DNA of 42,425 nt, from NCBI GenBank assembly GCA_964392615.1, contig CAYMRB010000023.1, positions 1 through 42,425 of the forward strand, read 5' to 3'. This stretch comes from CAYMRB01 sp964392615. GTDB taxonomy: Bacteria; Planctomycetota; UBA8108. Below are positions 1 through 8,531 of the stretch, piece after piece; position 1 is the first letter of the stretch; each line of letters begins with the position of its first letter. The notes below the pieces were generated by a model. The model saw nothing but the letters and a program-made list of their open reading frames with translations, was not told where the DNA came from and ran no database searches. The position numbers and the translations under genes are program-made.

Positions 1-860
1 TGCCGGGTAACGCGCACGAACGTCGGCGGCTGTACTACTCGTACGATTGGGGGAGCGCGCACTTCACCGTGCTCGACTTCTACCATGCGCCTGCCAACGA
101 TAGCGCCCAGATCGAGTTCCTGATCGACGATCTCGAGGACGCCCGCGCGCGCGGCGTGCGGTGGCTGATCGTCTACCTGCACCTGCCGATCTACTCCGGC
201 GGCAGATACGGCAATCTGCGTCATTCGTTCCGGGTCGAGTTTCCGGACATCGCGGACCGCTTCGAGGTCGACCTCGTCTTTTCCGGACACGATCACAACT
301 ATCAGCGCACTCACCCCGTTCGGGACGATGTGGTTCGTGACGCATGGCATGGTTCACGTTTCGTGCGACCGCGCGGGACGATCTACGTCGTCACGGGCGG
401 CGGAGGAGCCTCGCTGTACCAGCGAAGCTCGTTCGCTCATCAGGGGCACTACATTCGCGAGTTCCAGGCCGTTCACCATGCCATCGAGCTCGACATCTCT
501 CCCGACGAGATCCGAACCCGTGCGATCGACCTCGACGGGACGGTCATCGACGAGTTCTCGATCGCGAAGACCGGCGCGCGGCCACCGCTGGAGTTTCTGC
601 GCGGTGACGTCAACGGCGACGGCCGGGTCGATGTGACGGACGTGATCGCCGCTCTCAACTACCTCTTCGTCGGCGGCGACTCGATCGTCTGCGCGCAAGC
701 CGCCGTCGCCTCGTCGCCGGGCGCCGTGCTTCACGTCACCGAACCGATCTACGTCCTGCAGTTCCTGTTCGGCGGCGGTCCTCCGCCCGCGACGCCCTAT
801 CCGACTTGCGGCCCCGTCGACGACGTGGACGCCGCGTGGTGCCTCGAGTCCGGTTGCTAG
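1..860 (+). CDS. Purple-acid-phosphatase-like metallophosphoesterase with dockerin-like tail (5' end missing)
   Basis: The reading frame is open from base 3 to the left edge, so this is the C-terminal part of a longer protein; the GTG at 69 lies inside the domain and is not the start. The catalytic half matches calcineurin-like phosphoesterases of the purple acid phosphatase type. Visible are a PGN segment, YYSYDWG...HFTVLDF, the metal-ligand His in YLHLPIYSGG and the late ligand motif GHDHNYQRTHPV. It probably hydrolyses phosphomonoesters or diesters outside the cytoplasm. From about base 598 it runs into a dockerin-like module: RGDVNGDGRVDVTD is an intact calcium-loop repeat, but the second repeat (SSPGAVLHVTEP) has lost its acidic ligands. 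The protein ends in a Cys-containing tail (WCLESGC). Similar tails close the proteins ending at 5837 and 39850. The family is confident; the substrate is unknown. Confidence 0.87.
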   Translation, partial: PGNAHERRRLYYSYDWGSAHFTVLDFYHAPANDSAQIEFLIDDLEDARARGVRWLIVYLHLPIYSGGRYGNLRHSFRVEFPDIADRFEVDLVFSGHDHNYQRTHPVRDDVVRDAWHGSRFVRPRGTIYVVTGGGGASLYQRSSFAHQGHYIREFQAVHHAIELDISPDEIRTRAIDLDGTVIDEFSIAKTGARPPLEFLRGDVNGDGRVDVTDVIAALNYLFVGGDSIVCAQAAVASSPGAVLHVTEPIYVLQFLFGGGPPPATPYPTCGPVDDVDAAWCLESGC

Positions 861-989
861 CCCGAGCCATTCCTGGCCTTCACGGCGCCTGTGGCGTAAG
901 CTCGACGTTCGGTGGACCTGGAACCCGGGGAGGGGACCCGAATAGCTGGCGCGCCCGACGTCCTCCTCCGCTGAAGACCGAGATACGTC

Positions 990-3900
990 ATGATCCACGT
1001 CAACGCGTTGTCGAGTCCGATTCGAGTGCGTGCGGCAATCTTCGTCGCGCTGTCACTTCTCGTCGCCTGGTCGTCCTCGGCAGCCCGCGCCGATCTGGTG
1101 ATCACGGAGATCCACTACGATCCGCGGGATCCGGACGGCGTTCCACGCCCGGACCTGGAGTTCGTCGAGATCTTCAACGACGGCCCCGAGGCCTACGACC
1201 TGTCGGGGTACGGCTTCACTCGCGGGCTGACCTACGTCTTCGCGGAGGCGACGTACATCCGCGGGCGCAGCTACCTCGTCATCTGTCGCGACGAGGACGC
1301 GGTTCGCGAACGGTACGGAATCACGAACACGCTCGGCAACTTCACGGGCTCGCTCGACAATTCGGGCGAGACGGTCGCGCTGTCGAACCCGCAGGGCAAC
1401 CCGGTCACGACGGTGCAGTACAACGACCGTGGCCAGTGGCGTTCGGGCGCGAAGGGCACGGGGCACTCGCTCTCCATCGAGAGTCCGTATCGCGATCCCG
1501 ACGATCCCGACGATTGGCAGCTGAGCGTTCAGTTCGGCGGCACTCCCGGCCGCGTGAACTTCGCCTCCGACGTCACCTTCGAGGACACGACGATCGTCCC
1601 GAACAACGCGCTCTGGAGATACTTCAAGGGGCGCGTCGCGCCGCCTTCGGACTGGCGTAGCGTCGCGTTCGACGACGACACGTGGCATAGCGGTCGCACA
1701 GGCATCGGTTATGGCGACGGGGACGACGTCACCGAGCTCACCGACATGCGGGACAACTACCTGACCGTGTTCTGCCGCCACGAGTTCACGGTCGACGACG
1801 TCGATGCGATCGACTCGCTCGTCCTGCGAGTCACTTACGACGACGGCTTCGTCGCGTACCTCAACGGGACCGAGGTGGCGCGCCGCAACGTCACGGGGAG
1901 CGACTTCGACGACGAGGCGGACTCGGCCGACGAGCCGACCGCGGTGGACGTCAACATCAGCTCGCACATCGGTCGCCTCGACGGGGACGGACCGAACGTC
2001 CTCGCCGTCAGCGTCCACAACGGGAACATCGACAGCTCGGACCTGTCGTTCATTCCGGAGCTCGTCAGCCGTCGAACGATTCTCCCCGAGGAGAGCGAGA
2101 CCGTTCCCGTCGTCGTCAACGAGGGGCACTTCTTCACGGCCGGAACGCGTTTCGTCGAGCTCTACAACGACAGCTCCGCCGCGGTCGATCTCTCCGGCTA
2201 TTGGCTTACCGACGACTTCGCCGATCTGATGAAGGTGGCGATCGCGGGGGGCACGTCGATTCCCGCGCGCGGCTTCCTCTCGTTCACCGAGGCGGAGCTC
2301 GGGCTCGACCTCGCGATCGTCGAAGGCGTCAGAGAGCGGGTCGAGATCGCTCTGGTCAATCCCGCGGGGACGCGCGTCGTGGACGCTCGCCTCTTCGAGC
2401 CGAAGTTCGAAGACCTCAGCGAGGCGCGCTATCCGGATGGCGAGGAGAACTTCGCGCCTGCGGCGACGCCGACACTCGACGCGGCGAACGAGCTGCCCGT
2501 CACGAACGACGTCGTCTTCAACGAGATCATGTACCACCCGATGGGTGGGAACTCGCTCGCCGAGTTCATCGAGTTCTACAATCGCGGTGACATCGCGCAC
2601 GACATCGGCGGTTGGACGGTCGGCGGAGTCGGATACGAGCTTCCCCCGGATACCGTGATCGGCCCCGGCGAGTACCTCGTGATCGCGAGGAACCCGGCCG
2701 GCATCCGATCGGCGTACGGCCTCGACGAGAGCGTCGTGGTGGATCTCGCCTACGAAGGATCGCTGGCCAACGGCGGCGAGCGGCTGCGCTTGCGTGATCC
2801 GTTCGGCAATGTCGCCGACAAGGTCCGCTACTACGACGGCGGCGATTGGAGCTCATGGGCGGACTCCGGCGGGTCGTCGCTCGAGAGGATCGATCCGTTC
2901 GGCGAGAGCTCGGTCGCCAGCTCGTGGGATGCGAGTGACGACTCGGACAAGGCCGGTGTACAGAGCTTCTCGTACCTCGCTCGGCATGGCGGCGGCGACT
3001 CCGACCTCGGCATGATGCTGATGGCCGAGGGCATCGCGATCGTCGACAACGTGACGCTGACGCGATCCGGCGGAGGATCGAACATGGTCTCGAACGGCAC
3101 GTTCGACTCGAGCACCTCGCCGTGGCGCATCGAGGGGACGCACATCCGGTCGGGCCGAACGACGGATCCGGACGAGCGCATCACCGGCGCGGGCAGCCTG
3201 AAGCTGATCTCCTACAACGGCACCGGCGACTACAAGGTCAACCGCGTCGAGACGAACACGAGCAGCCAGTCGAACGGCACGACGTATCGTGTTTCGTTCG
3301 ACGCCAAGTGGCGCGTGGGCAGTCCGACGATTCTGACGATCGGCGACTACAACGTCGGTAACCCGTCGAGCTCCGGGCTCGCGGGCTCCAATCGGCTGCC
3401 GGTCCCGCGGCGTCTGGGGTCGCCCGGTCAGATCAACACGGTGACGCAACGGCAGATCGACCGCTTCGGCACGGCCAACGCCGGACCGGCGATCGACCGA
3501 GTGCGCCATGACCCGTGCGTCCCCGCGGGCGGCGAAGAGGTCACGGTGCGCGCCAGAGTGCGCGATCCGGACTCCGTCGCGACGGTCCGGCTGTACTACC
3601 GCACGAACTCGGCGGGTGGTTCGTACACGCAGAGGACGATGAGCGACCCCGACGGCAACGGCGTCTACACCGCGACGATTCCCGGACAATCCGAGGACAC
3701 GCGCGTGGTCTTCTTCATCGAGGCGACCGACGGCGAGGGACTGCTGGAACGCTATCCGCGCGATCTCACGCAGCGGTCCCATCCGCCGATGCTCGATCCG
3801 GACGATCCGGCGGCGCGCGAGCTGCTCTACTGCATGTACCGGCACGCCGAGCGCTTCGTCTCGACGGACTACCACAGCCTCCGCTTCGTCACGTACGACG

Positions 3901-5837
3901 AGAATATCAGCGAGCTGCGGAATCGGCGCGTGCTGTCGAACGAGATGCTCGAGGGGACGTTCCTGTTCGGAGGAAACGACTGCTACTACAACGCGAAGCT
4001 GCGTTTCGCGGGCAGCCCGTGGCTGCGGCCAGGAGGCGGCACGTGGGGGAAGAGCTACTCGTTCAAGATCCCGAAGGATAACCCGCTACACGGCCGCAAG
4101 ACTGCGTTCAACCTCGACAATCACGGTCGAGACGGACGGGAGCGCTATACGCACTTCCTCTTCCGACGCGTTGCAGGAGCCACGCGACTGCCGTACTTCG
4201 ACACCCACGCGCTGGCGCGGTTCGAGCTCAACGACATCCATTCGGCGACGCTCGAGATGCTGGACAAGCCGAACCGCCAATACATCGACTTCTGGTTCCC
4301 CGAGAGCTCCGATGGTCCGCACTTCGAGATGGACGATCGGTTCAGCTTCAACGACAGCGGCGGGCGCACGGGCAACGCTGAGGGCAAGGTGCTCTACCCG
4401 CCGTACGGCGGCACGTCCGGCGGCACGAACAAGGAGAATTACCGCTGGTTCTTCGCGGTGCGGAATCGCAAGGGCGAGGACGATTTCTCGCCGCTCATGG
4501 ATTTCTGCCGCGTCATGGACAGTCGAATGACGAACTCGACGACGTTCGATCGCACGATTTTCGGTGTCGCGAACGTCGAGGAAATCTGCCGCGTGTTCGC
4601 GGTCGAGCTCAACATCGACCATTGGGACACCTGGGGCGGCAACCGAGGCAAGAACTGCTACTTCTTCCAGGCTCCCGTCGACGGCCGCTGGTACCTCATT
4701 CCGTGGGATGTCGAGCTCACCTACAGCAATGTGACTCGCGGCGAGTTCAACATGCCGTCGACTCCGAGCGGCACGATCGGGAACCACTTCTCCGAGGTCG
4801 CGCGGTTCCTGAACCGACCTCGCATCAAGCGCATGTACTACGGGGTCTTGAAGGAGATGCTCGACGACGTGTACTACACCGGCGGGGACTCGCCGCTGAG
4901 CACGTTCTCGTCGCAGCTTTCCGGTTCCGGTGTCAACGCCGGCAACGTCCTCAACTTCGTCAACCAGCGCCGCAACTACCTGCTGAACCGGGTCAACGCG
5001 GCGGCCTATCCGGCGGTCCGTCTGAGGATCGAGACGAACGGGGGCAGCGACTTCCTGTCTCCGACGCCGTTCGTCGATCTCGACGGCGAGTCGCCGGCCG
5101 ACGTGTTCCTCATGCTGCTTCAGCGCAACGGCGAGATCGTCGATGACGTCGAGTTCGAGTTCTCGCGCACGAGCATGCGCGACTGGAGCATCGACGACGT
5201 ACCGCTCGTCGGCGGCGTCAACACGCTCAGCGTGCTCGGGTTCAACAGCAAGGGCGAGCTCGTCGATCAGGATACGATCCGCGTCACGAGCCCCGACGAT
5301 TGGCTACAGCCGGTTGTCGAGGACATCTCGCCTGACCCCGCCGCCGTGCGCGAGGTCATCACGATCACCGGGCGCGAGTTTCACAACGGTCTGATCGTGA
5401 ACTTCGACTCGCTCATCGACGTGGACAACCCGGAGTTCGACGAGGACGCCGACCCGACGACGATTCGAGTGGTGATTCCCGACGAGGTCGTTCCGGGGCC
5501 CAATGTCGTCACGGTCCGCAACCTCGACGGGCAGGTCTCCGCGGCCGTGCTGCTCGATGTGCTGCCGCCCGAGCCGCTTCTCGTGCGAGGCGATGTGAAT
5601 CTCGACGGGGCGATCGACGTCAGCGATGGGGTCAAGGTCCTGTTCCACCTGTTCTCCGGCCACGAGCTCGATTGCGTCGACGGGGCTGACGTCGACGATG
5701 ACGGCGCTGTCGCGGTCACGGACGCCATTCGGCTGCTCGATTTTCTCTTCCGCTCCGGTGCAGCGCCCGCAGCGCCGTTCCCGGACGCCGGCAGGGATCC
5801 GACCGCCGACGCGCTCGGCTGCGAAAGCAGTCTGTGA
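990..5837 (+). CDS. Giant exported lamin-tail / CotH-kinase-like / IPT / dockerin-like surface protein
   Basis: 1615 aa with a Sec signal peptide (hydrophobic stretch about 13-30, cleavage near SSAARA). Domains in order: lamin-tail domain about 34-190 (VITEIHYDP...FVEIFN); a galactose-binding-like sandwich about 195-365 (DDGFVAYLNGTEV); a second lamin-tail-like domain from about 373; a third about 507-660 (VVFNEIMYHP); a carbohydrate-binding-like sandwich about 698-810 (MVSNGTFD); a CotH domain about 979-1240; an IPT/TIG fold about 1441-1525; and a dockerin-like pair 1531-1615. CotH proteins are atypical protein kinases. The acidic residues expected at the NxD and PWD positions are seen as NIDHW and IPWDVE, so activity is possible but unproven. 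This architecture is common in planctomycetal cell-surface proteins. The ATG at 990 is chosen because the signal peptide follows directly; the ribosome site there is weak. The function is inferred to be surface attachment or biopolymer assembly. Confidence 0.88.
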   Translation: MIHVNALSSPIRVRAAIFVALSLLVAWSSSAARADLVITEIHYDPRDPDGVPRPDLEFVEIFNDGPEAYDLSGYGFTRGLTYVFAEATYIRGRSYLVICRDEDAVRERYGITNTLGNFTGSLDNSGETVALSNPQGNPVTTVQYNDRGQWRSGAKGTGHSLSIESPYRDPDDPDDWQLSVQFGGTPGRVNFASDVTFEDTTIVPNNALWRYFKGRVAPPSDWRSVAFDDDTWHSGRTGIGYGDGDDVTELTDMRDNYLTVFCRHEFTVDDVDAIDSLVLRVTYDDGFVAYLNGTEVARRNVTGSDFDDEADSADEPTAVDVNISSHIGRLDGDGPNVLAVSVHNGNIDSSDLSFIPELVSRRTILPEESETVPVVVNEGHFFTAGTRFVELYNDSSAAVDLSGYWLTDDFADLMKVAIAGGTSIPARGFLSFTEAELGLDLAIVEGVRERVEIALVNPAGTRVVDARLFEPKFEDLSEARYPDGEENFAPAATPTLDAANELPVTNDVVFNEIMYHPMGGNSLAEFIEFYNRGDIAHDIGGWTVGGVGYELPPDTVIGPGEYLVIARNPAGIRSAYGLDESVVVDLAYEGSLANGGERLRLRDPFGNVADKVRYYDGGDWSSWADSGGSSLERIDPFGESSVASSWDASDDSDKAGVQSFSYLARHGGGDSDLGMMLMAEGIAIVDNVTLTRSGGGSNMVSNGTFDSSTSPWRIEGTHIRSGRTTDPDERITGAGSLKLISYNGTGDYKVNRVETNTSSQSNGTTYRVSFDAKWRVGSPTILTIGDYNVGNPSSSGLAGSNRLPVPRRLGSPGQINTVTQRQIDRFGTANAGPAIDRVRHDPCVPAGGEEVTVRARVRDPDSVATVRLYYRTNSAGGSYTQRTMSDPDGNGVYTATIPGQSEDTRVVFFIEATDGEGLLERYPRDLTQRSHPPMLDPDDPAARELLYCMYRHAERFVSTDYHSLRFVTYDENISELRNRRVLSNEMLEGTFLFGGNDCYYNAKLRFAGSPWLRPGGGTWGKSYSFKIPKDNPLHGRKTAFNLDNHGRDGRERYTHFLFRRVAGATRLPYFDTHALARFELNDIHSATLEMLDKPNRQYIDFWFPESSDGPHFEMDDRFSFNDSGGRTGNAEGKVLYPPYGGTSGGTNKENYRWFFAVRNRKGEDDFSPLMDFCRVMDSRMTNSTTFDRTIFGVANVEEICRVFAVELNIDHWDTWGGNRGKNCYFFQAPVDGRWYLIPWDVELTYSNVTRGEFNMPSTPSGTIGNHFSEVARFLNRPRIKRMYYGVLKEMLDDVYYTGGDSPLSTFSSQLSGSGVNAGNVLNFVNQRRNYLLNRVNAAAYPAVRLRIETNGGSDFLSPTPFVDLDGESPADVFLMLLQRNGEIVDDVEFEFSRTSMRDWSIDDVPLVGGVNTLSVLGFNSKGELVDQDTIRVTSPDDWLQPVVEDISPDPAAVREVITITGREFHNGLIVNFDSLIDVDNPEFDEDADPTTIRVVIPDEVVPGPNVVTVRNLDGQVSAAVLLDVLPPEPLLVRGDVNLDGAIDVSDGVKVLFHLFSGHELDCVDGADVDDDGAVAVTDAIRLLDFLFRSGAAPAAPFPDAGRDPTADALGCESSL

Positions 5838-5992
5838 GCTCCGGCCGCGGCGGGTCGGAGGGCCGATAAATCTCCAGCCATCATGATACGAGCGGCGTTT
5901 TTCGTCGGGTGGATCGTTGTTGATCTGAGCCCCCGATGGCGTCGACAATGCACTTGGTCTGCCTCTTGTCGAGCGACCCGCAGGATTCCCGC

Positions 5993-8347
5993 ATGAAACC
6001 GTCTCCGGACGACACGACTACCCGGGCCGTAGGTGGAGAGCCAAAACTGGTCTTTCGCACCGGGCCGTGCCGGGGCAAGGTCCTGGCGATCGACCAGGAT
6101 CGCCTGACGATCGGTCGGGACCGGCGTGCCGAGGTGGTCATCGAAGATGACATCATCTCGTCGCGGCATGCGGTCATCGGTCGCACCGTCACCGGAGAGG
6201 GCAGCGCGGCGGAGGTGACGTACTGGATCGAGGATCTGGGCTCGAAGAACGGCACGTTCGTCAACGGGAAGCGAATCCGTCGCGTCACGCTGCAGGACGG
6301 CGACGTCTTCTGTCTGTGCCAGACCGGCCCGGAGATCGAGTTCACGCGCGGCGACGTCAAGCTGCCGTCGTTGTTCGCGACGTCGACACAGACGCTCGTG
6401 CGCACTCGGTCGATCGAGAGCGCCGTGCGCGAGCTGCTGCCGTCACGGTCGAAGACGTCGCGGGGCGTCGTTAGCGCGACGGGTGTCCGCGAGATCGTCG
6501 GCGCACAGCTCGAGGAGTCCTCCCGCAAGTCGAGGCGTGCCGTGCTCGTCGTGGGCGGCGGTGTGGCAGCCGCCGTGCTCGTCGGCTTCGCGCTGGTGGC
6601 GATCGTCCTCCTCAAGGGAGGCGGGCCTGGCGGATCGACGCCGAGCGACCTGAGCGTCGCGGGCGTTTCGGGGGTCTCGTCGACGGCCGACATTCGCCTG
6701 GAGTTCGATCTGCGGCCCGTCTTCAGCAGCCTGTACCACTCCTACCGCGAGGATGGCATCGGTAGCGTGCGCGTGCTCAACGCCGGCGACGCGACGCTCG
6801 AGAATACGCAGCTCACCTTCGACTTCGCGGGTGAGGGCGCGAACTTCCTCGTCGAGGACATTCGCGTGCAGGTGCCGCCTCTCGCTCCGAGCGGCAGCCA
6901 GAGTATCGAGATCCGGCCCTTGCTGTCGCGGCAGACCGTCACCGACAGTTCGTTCGAGGTGACGGCCGTCGCCCGCCTGCGCGATCGCACCGGTCGCGTC
7001 TTGCAGGAGCGTACGCGCGCGGTCACGGTGCACGACTACCACGCGTTCAACTGGCGCAAGCCGGAGCGCGTCTCGGTGTTTATCGATTCGTCCGACGAGG
7101 CGGTCGCCGCGTTCGTCGACGCGGCGTGGAAGAGCCGACCGGTTTTCTCGGCTAGCGAGTTCCCGCCGTCCAATGTCGTCGGAGCCGTGACGCTGCTGAC
7201 CGCGCTGAGCCAGCGTGGGATCCACTACAAGCCGGACGCTCAGACACCGGTATCGGTCGACAGCAATTGGAAGGCGCGCGATCGAGTCAACTATCCCGGT
7301 GAGACGCTGCTGCGAGGTACCGGCGATTGCGACGATCTGGTCGTGCTGTGTTGCTCGATTCTCGAGAACGTCGGGATCCCCACCGCGGTCGTCGTCGGCG
7401 ACGGACACGTGTTCCTGATGTTCGACACGGGGCTCAAGGCGGACGCGTATCCGGACGACGCCGGTGGCGAGGGCGGGGTTAGCCAGGTGGCGCTCCTGAA
7501 TCCCGAGTCGCGGGTCGAGATCGACGGCCGGATCTGGCTGCCGATCGAGGCGACGGAGCTGGCCGGATCGAATCCTTCCTTCGTTCACGCTTGGACCGCC
7601 GCGTGGCACTTCAAGTCGGCGATCGAGGCGCGAGACGGCGTCGTCGTCGTGCCCGTCCGAGCGGCGTGGGAGAAGTACAAGGCGCTGGCGCGCGAATCCT
7701 TCCCCGACGTGGCCCGGAGGATTCGCGATCCGGAGACGTGGCGGCAGGACGATCTCGGACCGGCCGTTCAGCTCGCTATCGTCGAGGTCCGCGATCACGC
7801 GCGGGCGCGGATCGAGGCCTACGTCGCGGGATTGGCGGAGGAGTACGAGGGGCTCGGGCTCGCACAGGCGACCGCGTTCGCGTACGCGACGAGCGGCCTG
7901 TACGACGTGGCCGTCAGCAAGCTCGAGGCCGCTATCTTCAGCGAGCCTGTGCCGAAAACGGTCGACGCGATTCGCGCGTGGTCGGGGAAGGTGACGCGGA
8001 ACATGGCGTACCTTCTGAACGATCTGGCGATCGCCGTCACGCTCGCCGCGGAGGGGCAGGACGGGTTGGGACGTGCCGTCGAGTACTACAAGCTGGCGCT
8101 CGGCGCGTTGCCCGCGGACATTCCGGAGGTCGGCGAGATGATGCTGCGGCTGGGGCTGGTCCATCGTCTGCGCGGCGAGCTCGTCGAGGCGGACCGGTGG
8201 ATCGAGAAGGCGCTGCGGGCTGATCCGGAGCTTCAGCACACCTACGAAGCGCTGCAGCGGGGCGACGGCGCCGTGGCCGGTATCGAGGGCAAGGACGCGA
8301 GATTCCGCGATGCGCTCCTGAAGGGCTTGGGCGTTCGGCGGCTCTGA
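5993..8347 (+). CDS. FHA - TM - transglutaminase-like - TPR membrane protein
   Basis: 784 aa. An FHA phosphothreonine-binding domain (about 19-118) shows the usual binding residues: G41-R42, S57-R58-H59 and N86-G87-T88. A single membrane span lies at about 184-207 after a basic SRKSRR, which predicts an FHA domain in the cytoplasm and the rest outside. The outer part has a beta-rich region, then a transglutaminase-like fold with GTGDCDDL (C446), GDGH (H472) and WLPIEAT (E519 where Asp is more usual). Helical TPR-like repeats follow at about 600-780. Such folds act as cysteine peptidases or amidases. The start at 5993 is preferred over ATGs at 5936 and 5948 because AGGA lies 7-8 bp upstream and the FHA domain follows closely. 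It sits 184 bp before a second membrane signalling protein in the same direction. The substrate is unknown; phospho-dependent control of an envelope enzyme is inference. Confidence 0.87.
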   Translation: MKPSPDDTTTRAVGGEPKLVFRTGPCRGKVLAIDQDRLTIGRDRRAEVVIEDDIISSRHAVIGRTVTGEGSAAEVTYWIEDLGSKNGTFVNGKRIRRVTLQDGDVFCLCQTGPEIEFTRGDVKLPSLFATSTQTLVRTRSIESAVRELLPSRSKTSRGVVSATGVREIVGAQLEESSRKSRRAVLVVGGGVAAAVLVGFALVAIVLLKGGGPGGSTPSDLSVAGVSGVSSTADIRLEFDLRPVFSSLYHSYREDGIGSVRVLNAGDATLENTQLTFDFAGEGANFLVEDIRVQVPPLAPSGSQSIEIRPLLSRQTVTDSSFEVTAVARLRDRTGRVLQERTRAVTVHDYHAFNWRKPERVSVFIDSSDEAVAAFVDAAWKSRPVFSASEFPPSNVVGAVTLLTALSQRGIHYKPDAQTPVSVDSNWKARDRVNYPGETLLRGTGDCDDLVVLCCSILENVGIPTAVVVGDGHVFLMFDTGLKADAYPDDAGGEGGVSQVALLNPESRVEIDGRIWLPIEATELAGSNPSFVHAWTAAWHFKSAIEARDGVVVVPVRAAWEKYKALARESFPDVARRIRDPETWRQDDLGPAVQLAIVEVRDHARARIEAYVAGLAEEYEGLGLAQATAFAYATSGLYDVAVSKLEAAIFSEPVPKTVDAIRAWSGKVTRNMAYLLNDLAIAVTLAAEGQDGLGRAVEYYKLALGALPADIPEVGEMMLRLGLVHRLRGELVEADRWIEKALRADPELQHTYEALQRGDGAVAGIEGKDARFRDALLKGLGVRRL

Positions 8348-8531
8348 TCCGCGTTCGCCAAAACGGGCAGTGGGGGCGGCTGTGTTCCGAATTCCGTGCG
8401 CGATGAGAGCGTTGTTGCGGGCTATTACCGGTCTGCGACGTTCCGGCGATCCGCGTGAGTTCGACGGTCTACCGGGGGCGTGGTAGCTTTCGACGGATCC
8501 ATTCTAGTCGCCGTCCTCGCGTTTTCGCGCC

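Noticed and set aside
5839..5860. CTCCG/CGGAG hairpin after the CotH gene as terminator
   Set aside because: Only a 5-bp stem with a 12-base loop and no T-run; such pairs are common at this GC content.
6443..8239. 598-codon minus-strand frame
   Set aside because: Antisense shadow of the FHA/transglutaminase gene; composition is Arg/His/Leu-rich with no motif.
8348..8531. Possible tRNA or small RNA in the 184-bp gap
   Set aside because: No cloverleaf, T-loop plus acceptor pairing or CCA end could be built by eye.
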